From Oscillospiraceae bacterium (GTDB lineage: Bacteria > Bacillota > Clostridia > Oscillospirales > Oscillospiraceae): a DNA stretch of 32,877 nucleotides. Every line of letters starts with the position of its first letter. The first letter of the stretch is position 1. The stretch spans positions 1 to 32,877 of the forward strand of contig JAAWUC010000009.1 of NCBI GenBank assembly GCA_022804995.1, given 5' to 3'. A model generated the notes under the pieces. The model saw nothing but the letters and a program-made list of their open reading frames with translations, made no database searches and was not told where the DNA came from. The translations under genes were made by a program, and so were the position numbers. This document shows, piece by piece, positions 9,201 through 17,148 of the stretch.

Positions 9201-12200
9201 TAATCTCCAGACTGCCCAGCTCGCGGGTGTTGGTGAAGGTGACGATGTTCCACCGATCTCCGTCATCTTTTTCTCTGGTGATCGAAACATCATTGGTGTT
9301 CGCGCCCTCATAATTCTCTGGATCATAGTTGTTCAGGCCGAACATCATCACAGGCTCAACCCCAGGATCTTTATCCGTTTTGACCTCAACTGTACTCGTA
9401 TACCCGTTACCATTACCGTTTTTCTCAGTAACAGTATAAATCGTACCGTTGGGCAAATCCTTAATAATCAGATACTCTCCATGTTTCAGAGTGAAGTCCA
9501 AACTGCCGGTAAAAGTCCAGGTATTCTCACCCTCTACATACTTACCGTCCTTGTCATGCTTCTGAGCGACGACTTTTTTGCTTGCGCTGGTACCAGCGAG
9601 TGTGATATTGAAATCAAACTCTTGGTTCTCATCGCCGCCATTACCTGCCACAACCTTCTTTACCAGCAAATCACCGTTGAATCGAGTGTTAGTGAACTTG
9701 GCTGTGGGCGTCTTACCCGCTTCAATTTCGCCACTCTCACCGCTCGAAGTTGTGACATAGCCGTTTTCGTCTGCTCCAGCCTCAGTGACGCTGTACTGCG
9801 CCCCGGCAGGGATGTCGCTTATCGTAACTTTATCGTCGTGCGCAAGACTTACTTTCCCACCATCGGAAATGTTACCAGTCTCGGTCGAACCATTTGCTCT
9901 GGTAATGGTATAGTGATAGCTTCCGGGCAGAGCGCCACCACCGGGCAACTTCAAGTTAATAGTAAACTCCCACTGCGTTGTCTTGTCAATGGTATCTCCG
10001 GCTACCGTTTTAGTGATGGTCAGATCGCCGCGCTCCAAGCTGTTGTTGACATCATGAGTTTTTGTACTACTGCCTGTAAGCGGGACAGTACTCAGATGAT
10101 ACAGCTCCGGAGCCGCTGTCTCCTTGATGGAATAGCTAAAGCCCACGGGAATACCCGTAAATGTGAGCTTGCCGTCATCATTAGTCTTGCCGCTCCTCCA
10201 GTTGTTGATGCTCTCGCCATCCTTAGAGACTGTCATTGAAAACTCTGCACCAGCCAAAGGACGCGTTGTGTTATCCGGCGTCCAGTTGTCGCCGGTTTTG
10301 TTGATGGTTACATCGTAGGTAGGAACATTGTACTTTGTGATAAGAACACCGCTGCTAGGAAGTTCCTCATCCCAAGTAACGAGACGCACAAAATCTTGCG
10401 AGTCGCTTCCTTTATAATAGTCCAAGGAGTTGATTTCTACTGACGGATTCTTTTTACTATAACTTATATCAATAGTCCCTGAAGGGGACTCTAAGTTTGT
10501 AAGTGTCGCAGTGTACTTTGTATTCTTATTGCTTAACGTAATATTTTTTGAAGTATTTCCGCAAGATACACATACAACCAACCCTTGAATTGGATTTGTC
10601 ACCTCAAAAGCAACTTCTACATCGTAACAAATCTGTCCATTTTTTATTTTAGCCGTTACTTTATCGGTTTTAGGATTCTTTAATGTGATTTTCTTAACCT
10701 CTGGCTGTGTTTTAGTAATTAACTCATTATAGAGCGCATTAATACGTCCTTCAGCCCCGGGTCTATTTTCGTGTGGGTCAACATCTTTCTTATTTTCAAT
10801 ATTCCACTTATCATCACCAGCGTCTAATCTTTTGGTATACCCATATGACTTACCGTCAACCGCATGCCAAATAGCCGCCTGGGTAGCTGACAGCGCTTCC
10901 GCACCACTTAGACCCCGAGCCACTAATGCAGGATAATTTTCAATCGGGCCTCCTCTATATCCGTATTTTAGAATGCCCCGTATTTGATCTGCCGCTTTCC
11001 CGGTATATCCCTCCTTTTTTTCGTAGCTACTACCCACATTAGCAGCCGCCGAATGATCCGCACAATAAGCAAGATCTCCGTTGTTTAGTTTATATATCGC
11101 CGGTCCATTATAGTCCTTGTCCATTCGGTAAGGACTGCGGTAGTAAATTCGTTCATAGCGCAAGGAATCCAGTATCTGCACGCCATACCCCAGCTTCTCC
11201 AGCATCTCCGCAAGCACGGCGGCGTCATCGCCATACACATCCGGCCAGCCGGGCCAGCCGATACCGGCCTCCTCAAGAGCCGCCATCTTCTCGTGGAAGA
11301 ACGTCAGCGCCGCCTCCAGCTCCTCGGGGGAATACTGGCAGCTGCCGCCCTCGCCGTACACGCCGTCGCCGTATTTTTCCAGCATTTCGCGCATCAGCGC
11401 CCGGATCTCCCGGACAGCCTCGCCGTCCTGCACCAGCACCTTCCAGGTCACGGTAATGGTCTCGGTAATGGTCTCGACCTCGCCGCCCTCGGGCCCGGTG
11501 TAGTAGACGCGGGAGGCCTCGGTCACGTTGGCATCATCGCCGACAATCTCGTCGGGCGTAGTTTCGTTCTCACCGCCCTCGTTCTCACCGGGGGTAGTGC
11601 CATCCTCGCCCTCGTTCTCACCGGGGGTAGTACCATCCTCGCCCTCGTTCTCACTGGGGGGAGTGTCGCCCTCGCCCTCGTTCTCACCGGGGGCAGTGTC
11701 ATCCTCACCCTCGTTCTCGCCGGGGGTAGTGTCATCCTCGCCCTCGTTCTCACCGGGGGCAGTGTCATCCTCACCCTCGTTCTCGCCGGGGGTAGTGCCA
11801 TCCTCACCCTCGTTCTCGCCGGGGGTAGTGTCATCCTTGCCCTCGTCCTCGCCGGGCGTCTCGGGCGGAATCACGCCAAGGTCCTCGCCGGGCGTCTCCG
11901 CTTCGGGCGCCTTGGGGGCCTCGTAGGTGTAGCTCACCTCGACCTCGCCGGCCCGGTAGGCCACCGCGTTCCAGGCCCCATCGATGGTCAGAACCCCGTC
12001 GTCGCTGGACGACCAGGTTCCCGTCTCATCGGTGATCCCTTTCCGCGCCAGCAGCTCCGCCGCCAGGCCCTCCACAGGGGTCTCCTCCTGGGCGTTGTCC
12101 AAGGTTACGATATAGTCGTAATCCTCCCTCGCCCCTTCCGTCGCCCACGCGCTGATCGACAGCAGACTCATCGTCATGCTGAACGCCAGCACCAGGGACA

Positions 12201-12225
12201 GCAGCCGCTTCAATTTCTGTCTCAT
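6205..12225 (-). CDS. Giant cell-wall-anchored thioester-domain adhesin with tandem isopeptide (pilin/Cna-B-like) repeats
   Basis: 2006 aa: signal peptide, acidic 11-aa repeats, thioester-domain signature AYCADHS...ATQAAIWHA, SpaA-like domain, about 8 repeats with K (ITKT/VKKV/ISKK), E (TVTE/TITE/AVKE) and N (FTNTR/YTN/VNRR), then IPETG + hydrophobic segment + RKKEEEE tail. Confidence 0.9.
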   Translation of the reverse strand: MRQKLKRLLSLVLAFSMTMSLLSISAWATEGAREDYDYIVTLDNAQEETPVEGLAAELLARKGITDETGTWSSSDDGVLTIDGAWNAVAYRAGEVEVSYTYEAPKAPEAETPGEDLGVIPPETPGEDEGKDDTTPGENEGEDGTTPGENEGEDDTAPGENEGEDDTTPGENEGEDDTAPGENEGEGDTPPSENEGEDGTTPGENEGEDGTTPGENEGGENETTPDEIVGDDANVTEASRVYYTGPEGGEVETITETITVTWKVLVQDGEAVREIRALMREMLEKYGDGVYGEGGSCQYSPEELEAALTFFHEKMAALEEAGIGWPGWPDVYGDDAAVLAEMLEKLGYGVQILDSLRYERIYYRSPYRMDKDYNGPAIYKLNNGDLAYCADHSAAANVGSSYEKKEGYTGKAADQIRGILKYGYRGGPIENYPALVARGLSGAEALSATQAAIWHAVDGKSYGYTKRLDAGDDKWNIENKKDVDPHENRPGAEGRINALYNELITKTQPEVKKITLKNPKTDKVTAKIKNGQICYDVEVAFEVTNPIQGLVVCVSCGNTSKNITLSNKNTKYTATLTNLESPSGTIDISYSKKNPSVEINSLDYYKGSDSQDFVRLVTWDEELPSSGVLITKYNVPTYDVTINKTGDNWTPDNTTRPLAGAEFSMTVSKDGESINNWRSGKTNDDGKLTFTGIPVGFSYSIKETAAPELYHLSTVPLTGSSTKTHDVNNSLERGDLTITKTVAGDTIDKTTQWEFTINLKLPGGGALPGSYHYTITRANGSTETGNISDGGKVSLAHDDKVTISDIPAGAQYSVTEAGADENGYVTTSSGESGEIEAGKTPTAKFTNTRFNGDLLVKKVVAGNGGDENQEFDFNITLAGTSASKKVVAQKHDKDGKYVEGENTWTFTGSLDFTLKHGEYLIIKDLPNGTIYTVTEKNGNGNGYTSTVEVKTDKDPGVEPVMMFGLNNYDPENYEGANTNDVSITREKDDGDRWNIVTFTNTRELGSLEISKKIVGNTSSDEVNRLWEFEITLKDVDGNPLNSQWTGYEVNGESKSPLVLDENGMGSVQLAHDQTLTFPALPVKTQYAVKEVKADTDGYKTTKPTAESGSVENTDRIYLDYTNAWTKGALEVTKTMGGPAKADERITFEIALDLSRADILKDTGTKVDVKDLANWISGDDQSENVTTQFDETGEKWIVSITKDVKTDGEEVIATLGNIPTGVTYTVTETTERLTEEGYEVVYDITGATGNVVDGKTTSGTISSDGETDKIKARDYRGEGTLVISKDVTGNAIENAGEQFEFTIDLLVPKTATEDIIKETVQIAFESKMYPNVSHELVPNGEIEEGEKAGWHKWTLTANLVDDAKLTVSGLPAATEYTVKEMKANANGYITTVTFSGTAQNVTINNADGTASGTIANSKPDDKTVVDSYLYTNMRNQGDLAILKLIDGDGAYDEDDFNFTLKLISAYAYSKTETGGEAGAGFVDDDVDPMGVDTLNNSQHWWNAGIIGQAAYSVIGMDGEPVKEGSLYDDFYDVSDGLFHFSLKGGQMLIVNGLPNETWYEVTEDNFNGNGYSSTVIDDPYGMEPFDEADGVVLPEAGITETGIGGYIPGIDIDGKDGVTELDKITSTVLFQNHRGTGELSITKELRGSGADAGRSWTFDVVLRDANGELLTKSEWTTNGEPNAIELDGQAVTLENGTVTFTMRGGETRTITGLPNGTTYTITEREANQEGYDTYLGGGDGWTGVIDEAGEKTVFSVTVVNRRDPGTLTVRKTVAGNAGWRYRDRLFDFTVALEAAPGDTLPVFVEVEGSSDSPAVEAPAYTQLEVVNGEVSFQLTDGQSLTIKNLSKDTRYTVAEAPVTEYYFDGVTTEGDLEGVIDPEETLGVHFINRFYEGPGGDDDDDDDDETTRTFEEPPEEYYPELPDPNEPDSPDTVTILEDDVPTTYVKVPDPENEEEFVYIPEDDVPLFGFEIPETGDSGRTVLWAALSAVSLTGIVVLSLPSRKKEEEE
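11578..11841 (-). repeat. 33-bp tandem repeat (8 units) coding for PGENEGEDxTT-type 11-aa repeats
   Basis: Unit CTCGTTCTCRCCGGGGGYAGTGYCATCCTCRCC repeats without indels at 33-bp period from 11578 to 11841; units 4 and 6 are identical. Confidence 0.9.
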
Positions 12226-12240
12226 ACAAATCTCCTTTCA

Positions 12241-12256
12241 GCCGCCCACCGGCGGC
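12241..12256 (-). promoter_or_regulatory. Leader hairpin immediately 5' of adhesin RBS
   Basis: GCCGCC-CACC-GGCGGC inverted repeat a few nt before AAAGGAG. Confidence 0.4.
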
Positions 12257-12335
12257 AGGTTTTACATTACAACACGGCCTGCAGCGCGTCTCTCCGCCGC
12301 CGCAAGCCCCGCTCCCCGCCTCACAGAAGGCAGGG

Positions 12336-12352
12336 AACCCCCCAGGGGGGTT
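12336..12352 (-). promoter_or_regulatory. Near-perfect palindrome at the likely 5' end of the adhesin mRNA
   Basis: AACCCCCC-A-GGGGGGTT; a TATACT -10-like hexamer lies at 12368-12373 on the minus strand just upstream. Confidence 0.4.
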
Positions 12353-12667
12353 CACCTCTTTAACAACAGTATAGCACATGCCGGTCACAAAAGTGGTTAC
12401 AAATTTGATATTTTGTAAAATATAATCAAAAAAAGAATTCGACGAAAAAATATCCAATTTCTGACATTTTCATTCCTTTCAATTTGATATCGTCCAAAAT
12501 TCGCACAAGTTTATACCCGTTTACGCTTCTTTGCCATTTTTAAAGTTCGTTGTTTTTGGAATTATTTTCTTTAATAGTAAATTTTATCCATTTCTATATT
12601 TTGAATTTGTTATTCCGCAGCACTTCCAGCCGCCAAAACCCATCCGAAAAAAATTTACGTTTCCCTC

Positions 12668-12706
12668 TTGACAAATCGCTCATACTGTGTATACTGTTCA
12701 TATACA
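12668..12706 (+). promoter_or_regulatory. Promoter with overlapping GntR-type operator
   Basis: TTGACA (12668-12673), 16-bp spacer, TATACT (12690-12695); dyad TGTATA-CTGTTCA-TATACA (12688-12706) overlaps the -10. Confidence 0.65.
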
Positions 12707-12721
12707 GACAACCGGGTTGAT

Positions 12722-13120
12722 ATGCACAGTTTGGAGGTGAACGCCATCGACCTGATCATCAGCAACGCCAGCGGCCAGCCTATCTACGAACAGATTGTCC
12801 GGCAGATAAAGGGCGCCATTACAACGGGAAAGCTGCCGCCGGGGGAGCCTCTGCCCTCCATCCGGGCGCTGGCCCGGGATCTGCGCATCAGCGTGATCAC
12901 CACCAAGCGGGCCTACGAGGAGCTGGAACGGGACGGGTTTATCCACACAGTGGCCGGAAAGGGCAGCTTCGTGGCGGAACAGGACCTGGAGCTGGCCAAG
13001 GAGAGCCATCTGCGGGACATCGAGGCCCATTTGCAGGCGGCGGTGGAACTGGGCCGGCAGTGCGGCCTGGGTTCGGAGGAGTTAGCAGATATCCTGCGGG
13101 TATTATGTGAGGAGGATTAA
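12722..13120 (+). CDS. GntR family transcriptional regulator (YtrA-like)
   Basis: GQPIYEQIVRQIKGAITTGKLPPGEPLPSIRALARDLRISVITTKRAYEELERDGFIHTVAGKGSFVA; short C-terminal region as in the YtrA subfamily. Start codon uncertain. Confidence 0.92.
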   Translation: MHSLEVNAIDLIISNASGQPIYEQIVRQIKGAITTGKLPPGEPLPSIRALARDLRISVITTKRAYEELERDGFIHTVAGKGSFVAEQDLELAKESHLRDIEAHLQAAVELGRQCGLGSEELADILRVLCEED

Positions 13121-13125
13121 ATAAA

Positions 13126-13980
13126 GTGGATACAAACGCGATTGCTATCAAGGGCTTGACCAAGCGCTACAAGGACTTTGCCCTGGAGGATCTGACCCTG
13201 AACCTGCCCTATGGCTGTGTACTGGGGCTGGTGGGGGAGAACGGGGCCGGAAAGAGCACCACCATCCGGCTGATCATGGACGCCGTCGGCCGGGACGCCG
13301 GGACGGTGGAGGTGCTGGGGGCGGACAACCAGGGTCCGGACTTCCTGCGGGTGAAGGAGGACGTGGGAGTGGTGCTGGACGAGACCTTTTTCCCCGAGGT
13401 GCTCACCGCCGTACAGGTGGGGAAGATCATGGCGGACACCTACAAAAACTGGGACCAGGGGGCCTATGAGGGGTGGCTCCAGCGCCTGGAGCTGCCGCAG
13501 AAGAAGAAGCTGAAGGACTACTCCCGGGGCATGACCATGAAGCTGGGCATCGCGGCGGCCCTGAGCCACCACCCGAGGCTGCTGCTGCTGGACGAGGCCA
13601 CCGGCGGTCTGGCCCCCATGGTCCGGGAGGAGCTGCTGGAGGTGTTCGCGGACTTCGCCGCCGAGGACGGCCACGCGGTGCTGCTGTCCAGCCACATCGT
13701 CAGCGACCTGGAGCGCATCTGCGACTACATCGCCTTTCTCCACAGGGGGAGGCTGGTTCTGTGCGAGGAGAAGGACGTGCTGCTGGACACCTACGGCATC
13801 CTGAAATGCACCAGGGAACAGCTGGCCAACATCCCGGAGGAGGCCATTCACGGCAAGCGGGTGGGCGCCTACGGCGTGGAGGCCCTGGTGGAGCGGGAGC
13901 TGATCCCCCGCGGGCTGACGGTGGACCGGGCCAATCTGGAGGACATCATTCTGTATCTGGTGAAGGAGGAGAAGCAATGA
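13126..13980 (+). CDS. ABC transporter ATP-binding protein
   Basis: Walker A GENGAGKST, signature YSRGMTMKLGIA, Walker B LLLLDEAT; GTG start. Confidence 0.95.
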   Translation: MDTNAIAIKGLTKRYKDFALEDLTLNLPYGCVLGLVGENGAGKSTTIRLIMDAVGRDAGTVEVLGADNQGPDFLRVKEDVGVVLDETFFPEVLTAVQVGKIMADTYKNWDQGAYEGWLQRLELPQKKKLKDYSRGMTMKLGIAAALSHHPRLLLLDEATGGLAPMVREELLEVFADFAAEDGHAVLLSSHIVSDLERICDYIAFLHRGRLVLCEEKDVLLDTYGILKCTREQLANIPEEAIHGKRVGAYGVEALVERELIPRGLTVDRANLEDIILYLVKEEKQ

Positions 13981-14612
13981 TTGCTCTGTTGAGAAAGGAT
14001 ATCTATGTGGCCGACAAGCAGGCCCGCCTGCTGATTGTTCTGGCGCTGATTTTCTGCCTGATTCCGAATATGGGGGCCTTCAGCAGCACCTACGCCCTGA
14101 TGACAGCCTTCATGATCCCCATCAACTCCCTGGCCTACGACGACAAGAGCAAGTGGGACAAATACGCCGCCATGCTGCCCTACCGGATTTCGGAGCTGGT
14201 GGGGAGCAAGTACCTGCTGTGCGTGATCTACACCGGCCTGGCCTTTTTGATTGTGGCCGTGGGCATGGCTGTCCAGGGGCTGGTGGTCACAAAGGCGGGC
14301 ATTGACTGGACGGAGCTGTGGGAGACGGAGCTGGTGCTGATTGTCACGATGGCGTTCATTATGAACCTGACCCTGCCCATGCTCTACCGGTTCGGGACGG
14401 AGCGGGGCCGGATGCTGATGATTCTGATGCTGGGCGCGGCTTTGGGCATGGGCCTGGGACTGGTGAAGATCGTCAAGACGCTGCACATCCCCGGCCTGCC
14501 CCTGCCGCTTATCGTAACGGCGGGCGTCGCGGCGGCTGTCCTGCTGACGGTTATTTCCGTGAGGCTGTCCATGCGGTTCTACCGGAACCGCCGGGAGGGG
14601 AAGTACGACTAA
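13977..14612 (+). CDS. ABC-2-type membrane permease
   Basis: Six-TM-like hydrophobic protein overlapping the ATPase stop by ATGA; YtrABC-type operon arrangement. Confidence 0.8.
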   Translation: MIALLRKDIYVADKQARLLIVLALIFCLIPNMGAFSSTYALMTAFMIPINSLAYDDKSKWDKYAAMLPYRISELVGSKYLLCVIYTGLAFLIVAVGMAVQGLVVTKAGIDWTELWETELVLIVTMAFIMNLTLPMLYRFGTERGRMLMILMLGAALGMGLGLVKIVKTLHIPGLPLPLIVTAGVAAAVLLTVISVRLSMRFYRNRREGKYD

Positions 14613-14618
14613 AGCAGA

Positions 14619-14650
14619 AGGGCCGCTCCAGATGACTCTGGAGCGGCCCT
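14619..14650. terminator. Terminator between convergent genes
   Basis: AGGGCCGCTCCAGA-TGAC-TCTGGAGCGGCCCT. Confidence 0.75.
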
Positions 14651-14681
14651 TTCAAGCGGACCATTTCCATTATGTCCCATT

Positions 14682-16031
14682 TCACACCTGCTCCAGCAGA
14701 TGCACTCTCTTCCAGTGCCCCCGGGCGTAGAGCGCCACGGACAGCCCGGCGCTGAGGGCCCAGCCGATGGGCCAGGCCCACCAGATGCCCACATACCCCA
14801 GCCAAACAGGCAGCAGATACGCCAGCCCCACCCGCAGAAACAGATCGGAAAACGTAGTCGCCATAAACTCCCGGGCGGAGCCCGCCCCCTGGAGCACCCC
14901 GTCGCAGCACTGCTTTACCGCCACGATGAAGATAAACGGGGCCACAATCCGCAGGTAGCCCACACCGGCGGCGATGATGTCTCCGCTCTCCGCCGGGACG
15001 AAGATGGTCATGGCCTGCCGGGAGAAAAGCAGCAGGAAGGCTGTGGCGGGGACGCAGACGGCGGCGCACAGCCAAATCCCGCCCCGCAGTCCCCGGCCTA
15101 CCCGGTCCAGCTTCTTTCCGCCGATGTTCTGGGCGGTGAAGCTGGCCACCGAGGAGCCCACGGCGGAGTTGATGTAGACCACGAAATAGATGAGCTTGGA
15201 GGCGGAGGAGAAGCCGCCGATGATCCCCGGCACCACTGCCGCCTGACTGTTGACCAGGCTCTGCACCATCAGATTCCCCACGGAGACGAAGCTCTTCTGA
15301 CAGATCCCCGGCACCGCCAGGGAGGAGATCATCCTCAGCAGCGCGGGGGAGAACCGCGCCCAGGGCCCGGATTCTATCCTCCTCAGCCGCCGCAGCAGCG
15401 CCGCCAGGGAAACCACCGCTGCCACCCCTTGGCACAGGGCGGTTGCCAGGGCCAGGCCGGCCACCCCCAGATCCACCGCCGTTACCAGCAGCACGTCCAG
15501 GCCGATGTTCGCCAGGGAGGACGCCACCAGAAAGATAAGGGGCGTCATGGTGTCCCCCAGGGCGGTGAAAACGCCGGTGCAAGTGTTATATAGAAAGATG
15601 AACACCAGCCCCACGGTGTAGATGCGCAGATATTGGAGGGTGGGCTCCATCAGCGCCTCCGGGGTATTCAGCAGGCCCAGCAGGGGCCGGCAGAAGATCA
15701 GCCCCAGCGCCGTTAGGACCAGGGCCAGCGCGACGCTTGCCAGGAGGGAAGTGCTGACGGCGGTCTTCATCCGCTCCATGCGCTTGGCCCCGAAGAGCTG
15801 GGAAACCACCACGCTGCATCCGATGTTGATGCCCAGGGCCGCCGCCATGTAGATCATCGTCACCGGGTAGGAGATGGACACCGCCGAGAGGGCGTCATCC
15901 CCGATGAACTGCCCCGCCACGACGTTGTCCGCCATATTATAGAGCTGCTGGAAAATGACGCTGACCAGCATGGGAACGGAAAACAGCGCCAGCACCCGGC
16001 CCGGCCGGCCCTCCGTCAGATCCTTTACCAT
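14682..16031 (-). CDS. MATE family efflux transporter (second copy)
   Basis: 449 aa, DLTEGRPGRVLALFSVPMLVSVIFQQLYNMADNVVAGQFIGDDALSAV, typical MATE N-terminus. Confidence 0.93.
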   Translation of the reverse strand: MVKDLTEGRPGRVLALFSVPMLVSVIFQQLYNMADNVVAGQFIGDDALSAVSISYPVTMIYMAAALGINIGCSVVVSQLFGAKRMERMKTAVSTSLLASVALALVLTALGLIFCRPLLGLLNTPEALMEPTLQYLRIYTVGLVFIFLYNTCTGVFTALGDTMTPLIFLVASSLANIGLDVLLVTAVDLGVAGLALATALCQGVAAVVSLAALLRRLRRIESGPWARFSPALLRMISSLAVPGICQKSFVSVGNLMVQSLVNSQAAVVPGIIGGFSSASKLIYFVVYINSAVGSSVASFTAQNIGGKKLDRVGRGLRGGIWLCAAVCVPATAFLLLFSRQAMTIFVPAESGDIIAAGVGYLRIVAPFIFIVAVKQCCDGVLQGAGSAREFMATTFSDLFLRVGLAYLLPVWLGYVGIWWAWPIGWALSAGLSVALYARGHWKRVHLLEQV

Positions 16032-16113
16032 GAGAACGCCTCCTTTTTAAACCGTTCACAGTATAGCCGGGGCCGGGGGAAATTGCAAGAAGAGGAAAGA
16101 CAAAAAAAGCTCG

Positions 16114-16141
16114 TTGACAACGAAAAAATCTGTGATATAAT
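16114..16141 (+). promoter_or_regulatory. Strong sigma-A promoter driving the T-box leader
   Basis: TTGACA (16114-16119), 16-bp spacer, TATAAT (16136-16141). Confidence 0.8.
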
Positions 16142-16154
16142 ACGAAAGAATAAA

Positions 16155-16375
16155 AGCAATGATGAAGCGAGCGCCGGACAGCGGCCCAAAGCGAGCGGGG
16201 GACGGTGGGAGCCCCGCGGCGAAGCCTCCGGCGCGGCCACTTCTGAGCGGGGAGCGACGAGCTCCACGGCCCTGCCCCCGTTACCGGGCTGCTATGAGGT
16301 CCCCTGCGGGGGACGAATTAGGGTGGTACCGCGAAAACCTTCGCCCCTATGTGGTGGCGCGGGTTTTATTTTTTG
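16155..16375 (+). ncRNA. T-box riboswitch leader, alanine-specific (GCC specifier)
   Basis: Canonical T-box AGGGTGGTACCGCG (16320-16333) then terminator-like AAAACC..CGCC/GGCG..GGTTTT + T-run; Stem I GAAG/CTTC and GCGCCGG (16171-16177)/CCGGCGC (16228-16234) flank loop G-GCC-A (specifier 16236-16238); UGGU fits discriminator A. Confidence 0.88.
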
Positions 16376-16396
16376 CCTGAAAGGGGGACATACTGG

Positions 16397-16822
16397 ATGA
16401 AAATAAGACGGGCCGGGCTGCTGCTGGCTCTGCTGGCGGCGCTGCTGCTGGGGCTGTGCGCCTGCCGGGTGGAGGGGAACCCCCTGCCGGAGGGTATGGA
16501 CGAGGAGGAGACGCTGGCAAAGGGCCGGGAGGCGGTCCGGGCCATCGCCGGGAACGACTGGGAGGGCCTGTGGGCGCTTCTGCGGGAGGATGTGCGGGAG
16601 AGCACGAGCCCGGAGGACATCGGGACGCTGATTCTGGGTCAGCTGGACGGGGCCGGGGTGTACAAGCAGATCGACAGCTATCTCGCCACCGGCCAGAGCT
16701 CCGACGGCGAGGACTACGGGGTGTGCGTGTTCTACTGCAAGTATGAAAAGAAAAAGGTTTTGATTCGGGTGGCTGTGGACCCGGAGATGGAGATCATCGG
16801 GTTTGAGGTCAAGAAGCGGTAG
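16397..16822 (+). CDS. DUF3887-like lipoprotein
   Basis: Signal peptide with lipobox LGLCAC, then EETLAKGREAVRAIAGNDWEGLWALLREDVRE...YGVCVFYCKYEKKKVLIRVAVDPEMEIIGFEVKK; first gene after the T-box. Confidence 0.75.
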   Translation: MKIRRAGLLLALLAALLLGLCACRVEGNPLPEGMDEEETLAKGREAVRAIAGNDWEGLWALLREDVRESTSPEDIGTLILGQLDGAGVYKQIDSYLATGQSSDGEDYGVCVFYCKYEKKKVLIRVAVDPEMEIIGFEVKKR

Positions 16823-17060
16823 GGAACAGCTCCTCCATGAGGTCCATCCCCATCCGAAGGCCCAGGGCAAAGCTGTGCACTCCGCAATGGAAGCGGAGGG
16901 CGGCTATGCAGTCGGTTAATGTGAGCTTATCTCCATCATTAAGGTGAGCATCCGCAGCAAAGCGCTCAATAGCCGTCTCCTCCGCTTCCCGAAGCTCCTG
17001 TTGGAGTTCCCGGGCGTAGTTTTCGTATAGCCATTCGTAGGTTGCATTCATCATCATCAA
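16809..17060 (-). CDS. Small hypothetical protein (83 aa)
   Basis: Good ORF MMMMNATYEWLYENYARELQQELREAEETAIERFAADAHLNDG..., divergent from the XRE gene; 14-bp convergent overlap with the lipoprotein gene. Confidence 0.6.
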   Translation of the reverse strand: MMMMNATYEWLYENYARELQQELREAEETAIERFAADAHLNDGDKLTLTDCIAALRFHCGVHSFALGLRMGMDLMEELFPTAS

Positions 17061-17072
17061 ATCCCTCTCTGC

Positions 17073-17116
17073 GATATTTTATGGCGTGCTATGCGCATAT
17101 TATAGCACGAAATATC
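17073..17116. promoter_or_regulatory. Nested dyads in divergent XRE/small-ORF intergenic region
   Basis: GTGCTAT(17086-17092)..ATAGCAC(17102-17108) inside GATATTT(17073-17079)..AAATATC(17110-17116). Confidence 0.5.
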
Positions 17117-17148
17117 AAGGCGTGTCAAGCCTATAATGAGGTATATGT

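Noticed and set aside
7615-10239. 874-aa plus-strand ORF antisense to the adhesin
   Set aside because: Lies wholly opposite a well-supported coding frame; no recognisable domain; explained by the biased codon usage of the repeat domains. Treated as spurious unless antisense transcription is shown.
11528-11926. Repeat-rich ORFs (PSSPSFSPGVV) and possible CRISPR-like periodicity
   Set aside because: Contiguous 33-bp coding repeat without spacers; other-frame reading of the adhesin VNTR.
12397-12418. TTACAAA-N8-TTTGTAA dyad upstream of the adhesin promoter
   Set aside because: Short arms in AT-rich DNA; likely by chance without comparative support.
13117-13977. 286-aa minus-strand ORF opposite the ABC ATPase
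   Set aside because: Shadow ORF of a clear ABC ATPase gene.
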